Source: Cotesia glomerata (taxonomy: Eukaryota; Arthropoda; Insecta; Hymenoptera; Braconidae). From it: a stretch of 64,000 nucleotides of DNA. The stretch is taken from NCBI RefSeq assembly GCF_020080835.1, contig NC_058160.1, positions 23,485,152 through 23,549,151 of the forward strand, given 5' to 3'. The notes beneath the pieces are model-generated. The model made no database searches, was not told the DNA's origin, and saw only the letters and a list, made by a program, of their open reading frames with translations. This document shows, piece by piece, positions 46,201 to 59,149 of the stretch (its first letter is position 1; each line of letters starts with the position of its first letter). Both the position numbers and the translations under genes were made by a program.

Positions 46201-49200
46201 TTATTAATAATTTGCATTCCTTTTGATCCATAAAATTAATTTACCAATAAAAAGTATTAACAAGGCTTAATTAGAATAAATAGATAAGTAACTTATACGA
46301 GGCTCATCACGGTATTTTGTCAGTAATTATTCAAAGGTAAATGCCGCGTCAAAAGATCAAGATAAAATATTAAACAATAATACAGGAAAGGAATGTCTAC
46401 GGCTAAAAATACCCGCATATCGAGATTATCGAGTGATCTTTCAATCAAAATGCATAACATAAGTACATACAACAAGTTATCCATCTTGACATAAAATCTC
46501 ACCGCATTAAATCGTCTAGGATCGTTTATACTTATTAACTACACACTAATTAATTAATTCATTTATTATTATTATATTTTTCACACCTTTACCCTAGCTT
46601 GAGCGCGAGTTTCATGCATAAATGCCGGAGAATAATTTCAGGGACCAAAAAATGTAAAAATATTTTCTTTTAATTACCCGTAGTTTTTTTTTAGTATTTT
46701 CCATTGATACTCGCAGCGAAAACAATTTAAACAAAGAGAGGGACAAAAGTGAGTATTACGGTGTAGACATATGTGTATATATCAGTTATAGGGTGAGGAA
46801 GGGTACCATCAGGAGCGGCGGGTGGGCGCGGAGGGCTTACTAGAGCGTTGAAAATTGAAAATTCAAAATGGCCGATATTTCCGCTCGAAGGAATTAAAAC
46901 AAAAAGTTGCCCGACGTTCATTATGACATGCATCGGTGTATATACCTGCACTGTGATTTGCGGTCTTTCGTTCGTTGCAGAACGCACTCTCAGTGTCCCA
47001 CACGTTATACAGAGTGAGCCTCTCTCTGGCGATCACGATGTCTATGTTATGTCTGACACAAAAAGCGGACGCACGTAGGTACATTTCACCCACCTACACA
47101 TCACACATCATACCTACATGTGTGTCCCTCTACTCTCTATCAAAACTCGCGTTTATTGTCGCACCATTCTATAAAACCTGGTGTATAATACACCTATAAC
47201 ACACATATAACATATACCATGTTGCAGCCAACATTTATACATTGTCAGGGATATCAGCTATTATTTGCCCCGCAGGATGTCCGCTCATATGCACCGACTT
47301 TTCATCATATTTCAAAGCTGAATTTTTTTTGCCATAACTTTCAAATAAATACCGCATTCATGGCAAAAATTATTTTCGATAACACCTCCATCTACCTTTC
47401 GTTTATTGTCCCCATCCCTTCATATCCACATATCATACATGCATACATATATTTACATGTAAATATATAAATAATAACATAGTGTACCCGGATTCGACGT
47501 TTGACTATTTTATGATTTTTGCACAATGGTTACCCGCGGGTCTTTTGTGCAAAAATTATCAACACGTCACACAATCATTAAACAAGGATAGCCATTGTTA
47601 TTCATCCTATTTTCATATATATGTCCTGGAGATATCTCAGTGTATTACGCAGACAGCCGATCAGTCGAGTGTTGGATACAAAGAATAATTCATTTCATTG
47701 AACATCGAGCTTCGACATCGACATCTGGTAAAAACACACATGAGTTTGTTGATAATTCGCAGGGACATAATTACTAACAAACATCCACATCCACATCCAT
47801 AGCTCATCTGTATCATAGGCAGGTAAACAAATATATCTCCATTAAATGAAATGAAATGTCAGGTGTGTATATTGTAAATATGTATGCATTTGCTCTTGTT
47901 ATAACTTTGTATCTTTATAGGCCAGAAAGCACTCGGGATCTATTTCGAATTGAAAAGGACTGGACTGTATGCAGTCTTTTTTATCACAGCATTGATGTAA
48001 AGCCACTTTGTACTTAGCGATAGCTTTAATGGCTCAAACGGTTTATTTTTACAGCGGAACAATGAGTAAGTGATAGGGGATCTTAACTATTTTATTTGTC
48101 TTTGGAGAAAATATACACTCAATAAGGAGCTAATGTACCTATTGATTCGGGTTACTGATTTTTATTCCCCTGATTTCAATGGAATACTGAAACTACAGAA
48201 TAGAAATAATGAGTTTGGAGGTATATTTATGGATTCGGATTATTTCTACCATTTACATACAAATTAAATGTGTTTATGTTTTTGAAGATCTGGAAATGTT
48301 TTATGAGTTCTTGGTCGTGTTTCCAAAGAAGGCTAAAGCTGGTTGTTAAAATTTAATTTTATAAAAATTCGTATGATTTTATCTGTCCAAAAATCTAGTC
48401 TGGAAGAAAGCAGGTGTGTCAATGTTGTATTCAGCGAGTTATACTACGGAATGCTCAAGCAAAAAATTTTTACGTAAAAGTATGAGTAAGTTGTATTGAA
48501 GAAACATACTGCGGACCTCCCATTACTGTCGTTAGAAAAATCCCACGATTACCAACCTTTTAATCGACTGTACGAAGCCCTACCTAATAGGGGAAAATAA
48601 CTTAGGTATGGATGGAAAAAAATGATTATAAAATTGTGAAGCGTGCGCAGGTGAAGCAGCAGGTAGCTTTTAATATTTCGGTGGATGGTCAATTCTTTAT
48701 TTTTTTTTTGTGGAATTAAATGAACTGGGAACAAAAATAAATCAAATATTTTTGATAAATTGTAATTTTTTCCTCCTCAAGAAAAAGTGTGCGTATATTA
48801 TTAGCATGTTTGTTATATTTTGTAGAATGAGTGGATGAGGAATTGGTGGTCTGTTGCGGTGATCAGCTGCTGCATATATATGTACCATATATTTAATGGC
48901 AAACGGTTGTTTAGGTTGTTGATGTTTTGGTGGAAGCAAGAAGAATCGTACCGCAGTATATATTTTAGTAATGAATCCATAGCTTGAGGCTACCACGCGA
49001 CCGCTAAATTGCTTCTTTTGTGTGTGGTTTTCTTTGAATAAACGATACGATGATTCCGCGTAACACGATTGTTGTAAATGTTACCGTTTGTGGTAGTTTA
49101 CTTGAATAAACTGCAGCAATATAATGTTGTAAAATGGATTTTAGTTTTATGGAAGTGTATAATGAGATAATTTGGAACTTTTTATGTAATTTTAAACTAA

Positions 49201-51277
49201 ATTTTTTGTATGATGATTTTTATAAAAATAACAAACTATTTTTTTAGCGTCTTTAATCATTAAAGCTAGTTTTGTAACCGTTTAAAAAAAAAATTTTTTT
49301 AAAAGAAAACTATTGCAGCGACTGTTTTCAAATTTTTAATCATACTTATACTTATTTCAATTAACCATAGAAATTTTTTCAAATAAAAATCTTCAATTTT
49401 CTTTGAACTACGCGGAAAAAACAAACTATGATAAAAAACAATCAATGGATAGTGAATACAATTTCTTACAGTAATTCCAGCTAGTTAAATGTCGAAAAAG
49501 TTGAAATTTCACCTCAGTCTAAATTACTATTTGAAACATCAAAAATTAACAAGAATCTAAGGATATTATTTTTGCTGTGCATAAGATATTTTTTATAGCA
49601 GGACTCAAAGTAAAAAAATTAAAATTTGAAAATATCGTAGTCTTAAAAAAAATTTCTAGATTTCGTTAAAAATTTTAATGATTTTTGGCATATCAAAATT
49701 ACAATTTTTTGCAATAAAAAAACTGGAAGGTAATTATATAAAGATTCAAGAACTGAGAACGAAAAAAAAATCAAGTTGATCAAATTTATTATCGAGTCAG
49801 AACTTCAGAAAATTTTGAAAAAAGCGCGTTCAAAAGTTCCTTTAAAAGACTGTAGCTCAAAAATGATTAATTATACATATTTCAAATTTCATAAAATTAG
49901 TGTATTATTTTTCTAAATTTAAACTACTACAAAGAATAACACAAATAATATTTTAATAATTTAGACTAATTGTGTCCCTTAAAAATTTGGATATTTTTTC
50001 TAAATTTTATATACATTTTATGAATTAAAAAAGTTGAAAAATGTGACTGAATTATTTTCAATAAAGTATAAAATAACACGGTGTAATTCATGACATAAAT
50101 GTAAATAATTATAATTATTAAGGATAATTCCATAAAACCCAAAGAAAAAAAGTAATTTAGAGATAAAACCGAAAGAGGTAAGCATATAAATAGGAGTAAG
50201 CTCGAGTGCAGAACGACGGTACAGCAGAATTAATGGAATTTAGTCAGCGCTTTGCTATTCAACTGAGTAGAGATTTAAGATACTTTTGAACTTGTTTGCA
50301 GTACCTACTCTATTTTCTCAGAGTAGTCAGTAGTCAGAAGTCAGTAGCAAGAGAAGAGAAAAGGGGTTGGATTGCAGTTAAAGTTTAAACAACCGGGACG
50401 AGGATCGAGGATGCTTTAAAAGAGCCGACGACAGTGCCCCCGACATCCTTGTCAATTAACAGAGACACCGTGCTGCTGGTAATCTTTCCAGTATCCTTTT
50501 CCAATTTACAATACTGCACTGAGAAATACCATTTCTAGTGCAGTGCACCGTGATATAAAATATAAAGCAAACTGAGATAGAGATAGAGAGTACATGAAAA
50601 TCTCTTGTCACTGGTTTAGCATTTAAAAATTAAAAAACCGTCTCTTCTCTCCATGTTCCAGTTTATCCATTACCATTTAGCATCGCTCGAATAAAATCGC
50701 GCATCGCTGATGTTACGAACAATAGTCTAGTTTTGCAGATAATTCAGCGGGACCAGTAGCGGTAACAATGGCCATCATGATTCTCGTGAACGAAAATAAA
50801 AAAATTGAAAAAAAAAACAAATTCGTCCCTGCTATCGTTCGTTTCCGATTTATACATATAATACGTACGCCGATGGAATCTCCAAAGCGCTTTGACTTTT
50901 TGTCTCCCTCACTCTTTTAGTGCCCCCTGTTGTTGACATTATCGGGGGACGTTTTTTTTTTACCCATTTACCCTGTACTGCTGTTATGTACTGTGCAGTA
51001 GTCTATATTATATTATTCGATTAGAGATTGTCGCGCGTTTGCATTTAATTCCGAGTGTACCTACACAACAGTGACAGCCGAATAAAAAATCAGCGTTTCG
51101 CTATCTCCAGCCTTTGATGTTCCACTTAACTTAATAATTCGTTTGACCTCGTCTAAAAATACGAATTCAAATTCAGATACTGCTGCACGCACCAGATAAT
51201 TATCACTGAACTTCGATCCTCAAATTTAAATAAATAATAAAATATGTGAGAACATTGCGAACTGTAAGTGAAGGCTA
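46201..51277. other. Long single-copy stretch without recognisable gene
   Basis: 46,700-47,200 is GC-balanced, with frames open on both strands over the same bases (46727-47199). 47,200-48,300 holds four short plus-strand frames without domains. 49,150-50,150 is strongly AT-rich. 50,150-51,150 is balanced and contains an AGTAGTCAGTAGTCAGAAGTCAGTAG run at 50323-50348. No TIR element was found in this 5-kb stretch, which is unusual for the window. Confidence 0.45.
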
Positions 51278-51443
51278 CAGTCAACGCTCTCTGTATTTGA
51301 CTCACCCGTACAGGGCCATTCTCTGTACTTGACTCGTCCTTGTCCATAAGAGCTGTGTAAAATCGTCAAATACAGAAGAAGAATGTGGTCAAATACAGAG
51401 AGCGGTCAAATACAGAGAGGTCCAATACAGAGAGCGTCGACTG
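51278..51443. mobile_element. pogo/Tigger-type MITE, copy 2
   Basis: CAGTCAACGCTCTCTGTATT at the left, ..AGAGAGCGTCGACTG at the right, TA on both sides (51276-51277 and 51444-51445). It is 15 bp longer than the copy at 34971 because the GGTCAAATACAGAGAG unit near the right end occurs one more time. Confidence 0.85.
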
Positions 51444-51445
51444 TA

Positions 51446-53366
51446 ATACATATTTTTTTTTCGGAATAACAATAAGAAGTAGAGTTTTATCTCGCAGGAC
51501 ATTACTAAAAACTGTTACATATGAATATAAATATATAATGTCTATGTCTATGTCTATGTCTATGCATGCATATCTAAGTCTATATCTGTTGGTTAATATG
51601 TCTGTAGGTGTTTAATATGTGTATGTATATGTATATGGCCTCGAGATAGCCACCAGATAAATGTATTACAGCTAGACGAAGGATCGCGTGAGGGTTTCGC
51701 GCCGTACGGTTAGTTATCTAGATTATTATCTCGCCGGTTTATCGGTAATATATCGAGGGCAAGCATTAGTTTTTGCTTGGCGGATGGCACACGCCATTCT
51801 ACTCTAAGGCCTCGCGCTTCGCTTTAAATTATTCATTATATACTGATCGAGTAATTCTCCAAGCGAGCTATATATATTTATGGATATACGATAATATATG
51901 GATAGAGAGAGTCAACCCAGAGAAATTTCGTTTGAGTGAACAGTAAATTAGGGATAATGTGAAGGATCAATTGGGACGTTTTGTCCAGTCATTTTTATTT
52001 AATATTGTACATCGTACCTTTTTTTTAATAATTGTTATTATTATCACTTTATTTTGTTTTTATTGTTATTATTAAAAAAGACAAAGAATAATTGAACCAC
52101 TAAGTATTCTATTAAGGTGGGCTTTAAAAAGAAATTATTTTTTTATGTTGATTAAAATCTTCGATAGCGAAATGTGTAATCGTCGCGTGATGACGAGGCG
52201 TGGGCGACTTTTATCCCCCAAACTACCCTTTTACGCTTTATACACATTGTATGTTGTGTCCACTGAAACATGCAGTGCCTTAATATTAAAACTCACTCAT
52301 TTATTATTATGATTAGAAGCCTGGTTGTAAATACTCGCGTGGTGGCTCAAAGGTTGACGTAAAAAAAATTGTCGTCTGAAATAAATTCACTTTTTTATAA
52401 TTATCGCCTTGTGTCTAATGCTTAAAAGAGCTTGTATGTTATTAAATTCTTTTTGCAGAATCTACGGAAAGGTTAAACGCGAAAATTAGGTGTTAAATTT
52501 CAAGATACTGAATTACTTTATTTTTAAGAAAATAATTTTTTTTTCCTGTAAATAATATGATCTACAATTTATCAGTAATAAATAATAGAAAAGCTGACCT
52601 TTCTAAATTTTAACTAAATTAGTCTGGGTTAATTTACTGTAATGAAGCTGAAAAAAATTAAGAAAACTCTGCACTACTCCTACTACTATTACTACTACTA
52701 AAGAATCGTGTTAAATAAAAAAAAAAAAAAAAAAAAAAGAGAAAAATATCTAAGAAAAAAGGCCGTCGATTAGTCTTATTGTCTGTGAAATCGGCGCCGG
52801 TGTCCTGCAAAGTGGTACGCACTTTTTGTCACTCTCTATCTGTAGTACGCTACTCAAGAAAACTTTGTTCAAAAAACTTAACGACCGAGCGTAGCAGGTC
52901 CTTATGTAACAGCACGAGACTTCTATTATACAGAAAGACACCGGATTGGGCACTGGTAGAAAAAGTCTGGGGCGACTGATTTAAGGCCTAACCCTAAAAG
53001 TATCCCTTCTAAATCTTTTCTTTTAAACAAAGCCGCCTTTTTTTGTTTATTGCGCCCTTAACATCAAGGAGGAACAATGCGCCAAGCGTTATCTTTATCT
53101 CGCCTCCTAATCCAAAAGTGACATTGTCTTTTGAGGTTGTTAAGTCACCGAGATATTTTATGACCCTACAATTCTATTCTGTTTTTCGTGTTTTTAATAT
53201 CATTGTGATTTTAAAATTTTGCAGCTTAAAAAAAAAGAATTTTATCTTTTGGTAAAAAATCCTAATGTATAAATTAATTGGTCATTAGGTGAAGCAAAAA
53301 AAAATATTTATTTTTTTTTAGCTTGAGGGGGGAGGGTAAAATTTGTAGCTTATAAAAAAAAGTGTG
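51446..53366. other. Single-copy DNA; balanced islands
   Basis: A (TATGTC)n microsatellite lies at 51539-51564 and an A20 run at 52718-52738. The island at 52,740-53,170 has frames open on both strands (66-67 codons), with CpG-rich sequence 52,780-52,990 and no recognised product. 51,650-51,900 is also balanced. Confidence 0.45.
51539..51564. repeat. (TATGTC)n microsatellite
   Basis: Four perfect hexamers, producing the Met-Ser run in the overlapping frame. Confidence 0.95.
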
Positions 53367-53374
53367 TGTGTACT

Positions 53375-54590
53375 TATGTACGCACGTTAGAAGTTATACT
53401 TCTTTGGCGTAACTAGATAAAAATCTTTCTAAATATTTTATCTATCGCGTTACCCTACGTTTGTAGAAAAAACGACACTAATAATAGAAAAAAAGGTATT
53501 TAATACATTGTAAGTTTTATTATAACACATTATCTAGTTAAATAAAGTTTATTTAAATATCATAAAAAAATTATTTCTACATAATTAAAAAAATCTGGAA
53601 ATCGGTTGACCGTGCAGACCAACCCTAGAACTTCCTGATAAGTTTGCATTTCAAGCACCTTAAAATGTGTTTTTTGATTATTTGAGCTTTTCAAGCTCAA
53701 AGCACAGTTTTTTACATTTTGAGCTCTTCGAGCTCAAAATGTATTTATTAATCAACGATAACTTTTGAATGTGTCGTTCGATTTTCTTTTTTAAGAAAGC
53801 ATTCGACGCAGTTTTTAAAGCACAATAAGAAAATGTACAGGTTTTTATTGATTGGTTGAGAAATCTCGAAGATATCATAAAAAAATACCGAAAAACAAAA
53901 TTTTACGAATTTTTAAAGAACTATAACTTTTGAATGCGTCGTTAGATTTTTATTTTCAAAAGAGCATTCGACGCAGTTTTTTAAGAACAAAAAATGTATA
54001 CATAGTTTTGTCATGATTTTTTCGCACGTTTTGGAGTTATTTTTAAAAAATATAAAAATTCAATTTTTTTTTTTAATTTCTTCGGAATGGCTTGATGAAT
54101 TCTCTTAAATCTAATCAGATCTACGTTTTGAAAGACCCTTTCGAATGACGTGTCGTAGAACTTAATCGGTTGATTTATTTTTGAGAAACCGTACGGCAAA
54201 AATTTATTGACACACACACTGCCGGACACCTCGGCGGGAATAATCAGAATGGCTTTCTGGAACCTTAAAACGTGGACATCTGATGAAAACTCGACTTTTG
54301 AAAATCGGACCGAAATCAATAATTTCCCATTATTAAAAGTTTTCAATTTTCTTAGCGGGAAGTTAAAAATATATATTTGTATGAAATATCGTGAATACAG
54401 TTGCCAGTTCTCACGCAAACATACGTAGATGTACTTATTTTTATTTTGTTGGTAACTTTTTTTAAAAAACTAAAATGTTAAGTAGCCAACTTCAGGGTGT
54501 CGGTTTTTCGTGACGATGTGCGCGCGCATCGTAAAAATTTGCCCTCATCATTTTTGTCTAACGCGCCAAAAGAAGTATAACTTCAAAAAC
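53375..54590. mobile_element. Inverted-repeat element hosting family C copy 3
   Basis: GAAGTTATACTTCTTTGGCG near 53390 faces its complement CGCCAAAAGAAGTATAACTTC near 54566 (one base shorter in the left copy). They enclose family C copy 3, so this looks like an older TIR element with an insertion. True ends are not visible; the right side also contains CGATGTGCGCGCGCATCG, a short palindrome (54513-54530). Confidence 0.5.
53587..54369. mobile_element. Family C modular element, copy 3 (most diverged)
   Basis: Left lead AAATCGGTTGACCGTGCAGACC, AACTTCCTGATAAG at 53629, GAGCTC-TTCGAGCTC at 53719-53735, and the right end CTTAGCGGGAAGTT (54351-54364). Two clear modules with GCATTCGACGCAGTTTTTAA (53803 and 53967 areas) about 165 bp apart and a weaker third. 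The CA tract is reduced to ACACACAC. The 135-codon minus frame (54011-54418) runs through the element's tail and is not a recognisable protein. Confidence 0.7.
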
Positions 54591-57251
54591 AAAATTTTGA
54601 AAAAAAATTTTTTAACATTTTGAGGTGGCCCACTGATTGTAAAAATGAATAATAATAACAAAAAGTTTGAGTAAATAATAACATAAAAAAATTGTCCATA
54701 AAATAAAAGTATGTGATTTAGACCGCGAGTCACAGAGTTCGTGGTGAGCTTTAACGCTTACCGACAATACAACTTACGTTACATAGACTCAGTAATGAAC
54801 CTCAACAACGTAGAGCGATCACGCCAACCCCTCGTTAAGTCATAACTTACCCCCCGGACTTGCGTAAGCTAAATTCCCGCCCCGGATGGTGGAAACCTTC
54901 TCTTCAACCAAACCATGCTTCACTCTTTCTCGCTTTATCCATAAAAATCCCTTCTACTTTTACTTGATCGCTGTACTGTCTACGAATTACCAAATATGCT
55001 CGTTAAAACACGTACCCTTCATTGTTCTTGATTCAGCATATCGCGTTACCTTGAATAGCTAATCATGAGTATAACTCTTTTTCATTATTATTTTATCATT
55101 ATCACTAACACATTTAGGGTTTTATTTTCGTACTCAATGTCAAGATATCGTGCTGTCTTATATATAAATTTTCAACTTTACCCAACACCTTTAATGTTTA
55201 GAAAAAATATAATGACAGAAAATCATTATTTTCAAATTATAAATATAACGAAAGTGTGAAATTTTTTTTAGGCATTTTTTCCTTATAAAATATTTTGTTA
55301 AAAATTATTAGAAAAAAATTTTCCAAATTTTAACCTTTTAAAAAAAATTAACTATATTTATTAATAATTTTTTATTCTTGAAATCATTTTAATTTTATGA
55401 TTTGAAATATCTTTTGGCATAAAAAAATTATACTAAAAAAAATGAATATAAGTAATAAAAGTAATGCTAATTAAAACTAAAAAAGAGAAATCTTAATTTT
55501 AAAAAATCCGTTATTTTCACGGAGTATTAAATCCAAGTTGCCCGTCCGCGCGTTATGTTTCCGGCGTAATTATAGAGGCATGTCCGTACAGTATTTTATA
55601 GGATTGTGTTAAAAGACGATCAAGTAAAAGTATTCACAGAATAATAATAATGTTAAGTGCCCAAGTCAATGCTTCTGAACAAATATATGAGTTAATAATA
55701 CAATAACTAATTCAGGTAAAGAGTAGAAGAAGAAGAAACAATTTAGTAGTGAGGCTCCGCACTTAATAACTTTTTTCTTCAACTTATAATATATTTAAAT
55801 GTGAATTACATAATTATCCAAGCATTGTTTGGCTTTCATTATACCCTCTCGACTTTACATTCATAAATATCAAGGCATATATCTATTTCACGCATTGCAA
55901 ACGTTCAGCTGTGCTTATGTAAATGAATCCTACTCAAGTAGTATTATAAATATTCTTATATATATATTTACGAGTGAGAGAAAATTACACGTGCTGGAAG
56001 TGGAGTCGGGACGAGCCAACCGAGAAGACGGATTTATTTGTCATCTTTTTATTTAAAAGTAGTAGTTTGTAAACAACAATTGTAAATAAATTCTTGATAG
56101 TTTTTAATAGTTATATTCTCATTATCTTTGCAAACAATACCTTCTTTTTATGCGGACTATTTATTTATTTTTATATACTCATTATCACTATCTTGTACTT
56201 TAGTACTGAGAATTCTTGAGGAACGTTAGAGTATCGCAGATAAGGGCGAAAAAATAATTGGCGAGTATAGTGTATCTGCATTTTATATCACAGAACGTGA
56301 GATTCCTTTTTATGATTTTATTCACTTAGCTAATCTATGAATTTGTGTTTTATAAATTATTGAGAAAAATTTGATAGCCAATTTATCTATCAGTCATTAC
56401 ACGGCGAGAATTTTTTAATTTTTTAATAGCAACATAAACGATCTTTGTATTATAAGTTTTAATACTTACTAGAAAATCGAGCGCGCTTTGTGCGCTTCTG
56501 TCAAAATTATTATTATCGACAATTTAATTAATTTTTACAAATTTTATTCATTAATATTATTGGAATATAACAACGATATACACAGTATCGGAGATGCGTA
56601 CCAAGTTACCTAGAATCTAGTAACTCGGTCAGTTTTATGACGCTTTTGTACCCTCAGTACATGGGTCTTACCAAAAAGAAGAGACCACGGTTAGTGTCTT
56701 TTTTACACGCTTTATATTAGCTTCACTTGTATGTCAGTTTGTATGTCAGTTTGTCAGTATGTCAGTAACTCTCCGTGGGTAATCTGCGCGCCTGCGGCCT
56801 TCCTTGGTTCTGGTAGCCGTTTCTCAGGCTCGCTCTCCGAAATCGAACTCTGATTCCCCGTATTTATAATATTTATGACATTCGTGCTGACCACTTGTGC
56901 GCATCATTGCTAACTTATATACTTGTAATTTGTATCTTCTTGTCTCAATATTTTAAATAAAGCATTCGTGCCATTCTTTGGCTTTAAATATACTCTTATA
57001 AATTAAACTAAATCATATTTGTATTGTTGAATTTCTGATAGTTATTATAATATAAATATAGAAATTATCTATTGAAAATCATTATATATTAATTATAATA
57101 ATAAATATTAAACCCTTTTAATCCATGTTAAATGCGTTGGAAGTAAATTTAATTTTTTTATACTACGTCTGGCAATAAATTTATTAAAAAATTAAAAAAA
57201 TTTTTCATCTTTATAAATGATAATCGATAATTATGATAAATGAGCATCATA
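54591..57251. other. Single-copy DNA
   Basis: Balanced at 54,730-55,040 and 56,560-56,840; AT-rich elsewhere. TATGTCAGTTTG repeats lie at 56731-56770. No gene or RNA is recognised. Confidence 0.5.
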
Positions 57252-57430
57252 CACAGAAAAAAAATTTTTCTTAAATCAAGTATAAAATTTTGAAGAACAA
57301 TATTCTTGATTTAAGGAAATTTTACTTGATTCAAGAATTTTTTGTCTTGATTCAAGACAATTCCCCCCTCAAAATTATATTCTTGGTTCAAGAATTTTTC
57401 TCTTGAATCAAGTTAATTTTTTTTCTAGTG
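57252..57430. mobile_element. Family A element, TA flanked
   Basis: CACAGAAAAAAAATTTTTCTT at the left, ..GTTAATTTTTTTTCTAGTG at the right, TA at 57250-57251 and 57431-57432. It contains CTTGATTCAAG and CTTGAATCAAG words and closely resembles 7582-7787 (both contain TCAAGTATA and TTTTGAAG segments after the left end). 179 bp. Confidence 0.8.
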
Positions 57431-57432
57431 TA

Positions 57433-58971
57433 TAATTTTAGAAACTTGGCTATGTAAAAATACCAAAGATGTTTTAAATTAAAAATCTCATTTTATTTCC
57501 TAAAGTGGCGCAAATGTATATTAAGACTACGAAAGTTTGTTCAAGTTTGTTACATATCAGGACATATATGAACATGTCAAATTTTCTGATAGATACATGC
57601 GAAAATTTTTGTACAATTTTTAAAAGTAAGTTGAGTAATTAGAAAAGCGGCAACGAGATTGATAAAAAAATCATAAATCCAGTAAAAGAACGAATCAAAA
57701 AAGTAAACAAATATATATTGAACTCGTGTTATAATTATTGAGCTCGCAATGCACCCCTTGAATATCTCGCGGCATCATAAGACTGCAGTCGAGTTCTCGC
57801 GCCCTCCCACCGTTAATCTGATTAGACTGAAATTTTTTAAAACCGAAACGAAAGCAACGCAGACTGAGGAGAGAGAAAGAGAAAGAAGAGAAAAGGGGAA
57901 GGGGATTAAAGTAAGCATAAACATTATGATCGGGTCCAACATAAATATATCTGAAGCAGCTTTGAGGCAAGGAAAGAACGAAACAAGTAAAGAGGGAGAT
58001 GAATTTTAGTCGGTGGTGTTATTGTTATTGTTAAGGCCCCAGTAGGCCGCGATGCCGATGGGAGTCGGGCTCTTGTAGTGCCGTTTTAATATAATATTAT
58101 TGGCTATTGATAAATTGTCGATAATGATGGGTTTGGGACGTTATTGCGGGGGTGGGAGAGGAAAGGGAGAACCGGGTCTCTCCCGTGGGACTCTCTCGCA
58201 CTCTTTCCATCTTCTTCGACGCCGAATATAATGCATCAACATAACACACACCCCAGCTCCCTGCTCATATATATCGATTCACTTTTGCCCCATGCTTATT
58301 CACTTGTTCATCCTCAAGCCAACGGCTACAGCTGAATTCTTGTTAAATTCTCTTTTCTCTCTTGTTCTGTAAGGTACCCTTCCTTCGTTTCTTCTTACCT
58401 CTAATGCACAGGATACGCTCGGTTTACAACGGACTTGCAGTGATCCTTCAGATTTTAAACAAGAGAACAGAGTAAGGTTTTATTTTATTGCTTGTACTTG
58501 GAAAATTTTCTATCGATGGAAAACGAGTTTTAAACTTGTATTGTAAGTATAAGTGTTGAATTGTCCAACCAAGATTTTAAAGTTAACAGGTGTAATAATT
58601 AATAGTGGTTTCTACTTTTTTTTCAATGATGTATTTACACGAAAAAAAAAAACATGTGTTAATAATTTTTTATTAAAAATTATGAAAATTAATATCTTGT
58701 AGTAAATAGTAAATTCTTATGATATTTTCAAATTTTATACAGCTTGGAATATATTTCTGAAATTATAAATTCTTCAAAAGTCATTTCAGATTTTTAATTT
58801 TCCAAAAATATAACCTTTCAAAATTTTAAATTTGATAAAACTTGGATTTTTAATACTTACCCTTTTAAAAAATAATTTGATATCTTTTTGAAAAATTCCT
58901 TAACATATTTTTACAAAAAAAAATTACCTTTCAAAATTGTATGGCATAAACCAATCAAACACAGTAAAAAA
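57433..58971. other. Single-copy DNA; balanced island 57.7-58.5 kb
   Basis: The two strands carry overlapping frames at 57695-58009 (minus 91 and plus 86 codons); the plus one has a Glu/Arg run from a GAGAAAGA tract. Nothing identifies a product. A short family F-like ACATATATGAACATGTC word is at 57558. Confidence 0.45.
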
Positions 58972-59147
58972 TTTTGTTTCATTGCGTAAAAAAATTGTGT
59001 GTTAAAAATTAGTATGTTAAATATTTAACATTTTTTTGTATTGATTTAACAGAATAAGTGTTAAATTTACACATAAAAGTGTTAAATATTTAAGACAAAC
59101 ATTTTAACACTAAATTTTTTGACGTAATGACGCAAAATTTTTTACTG
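58972..59147. mobile_element. Palindromic CAGTAAAAAATTTT MITE (family H)
   Basis: CAGTAAAAAATTTTGTTTCATT.. at the left, the complement (..AATGACGCAAAATTTTTTACTG) at the right, TA after the right end and CA before the left. Arms of about 45 bases include GTTAAA / TTTAACAC words. 176 bp, no coding; no second copy in the window. Confidence 0.75.
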
Positions 59148-59149
59148 TA

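Noticed and set aside
54011..54418. 135-codon minus-strand frame
   Set aside because: It runs along the tail of family C copy 3; the resemblance to a frame in copy 1 follows from element homology, and no domain is visible.
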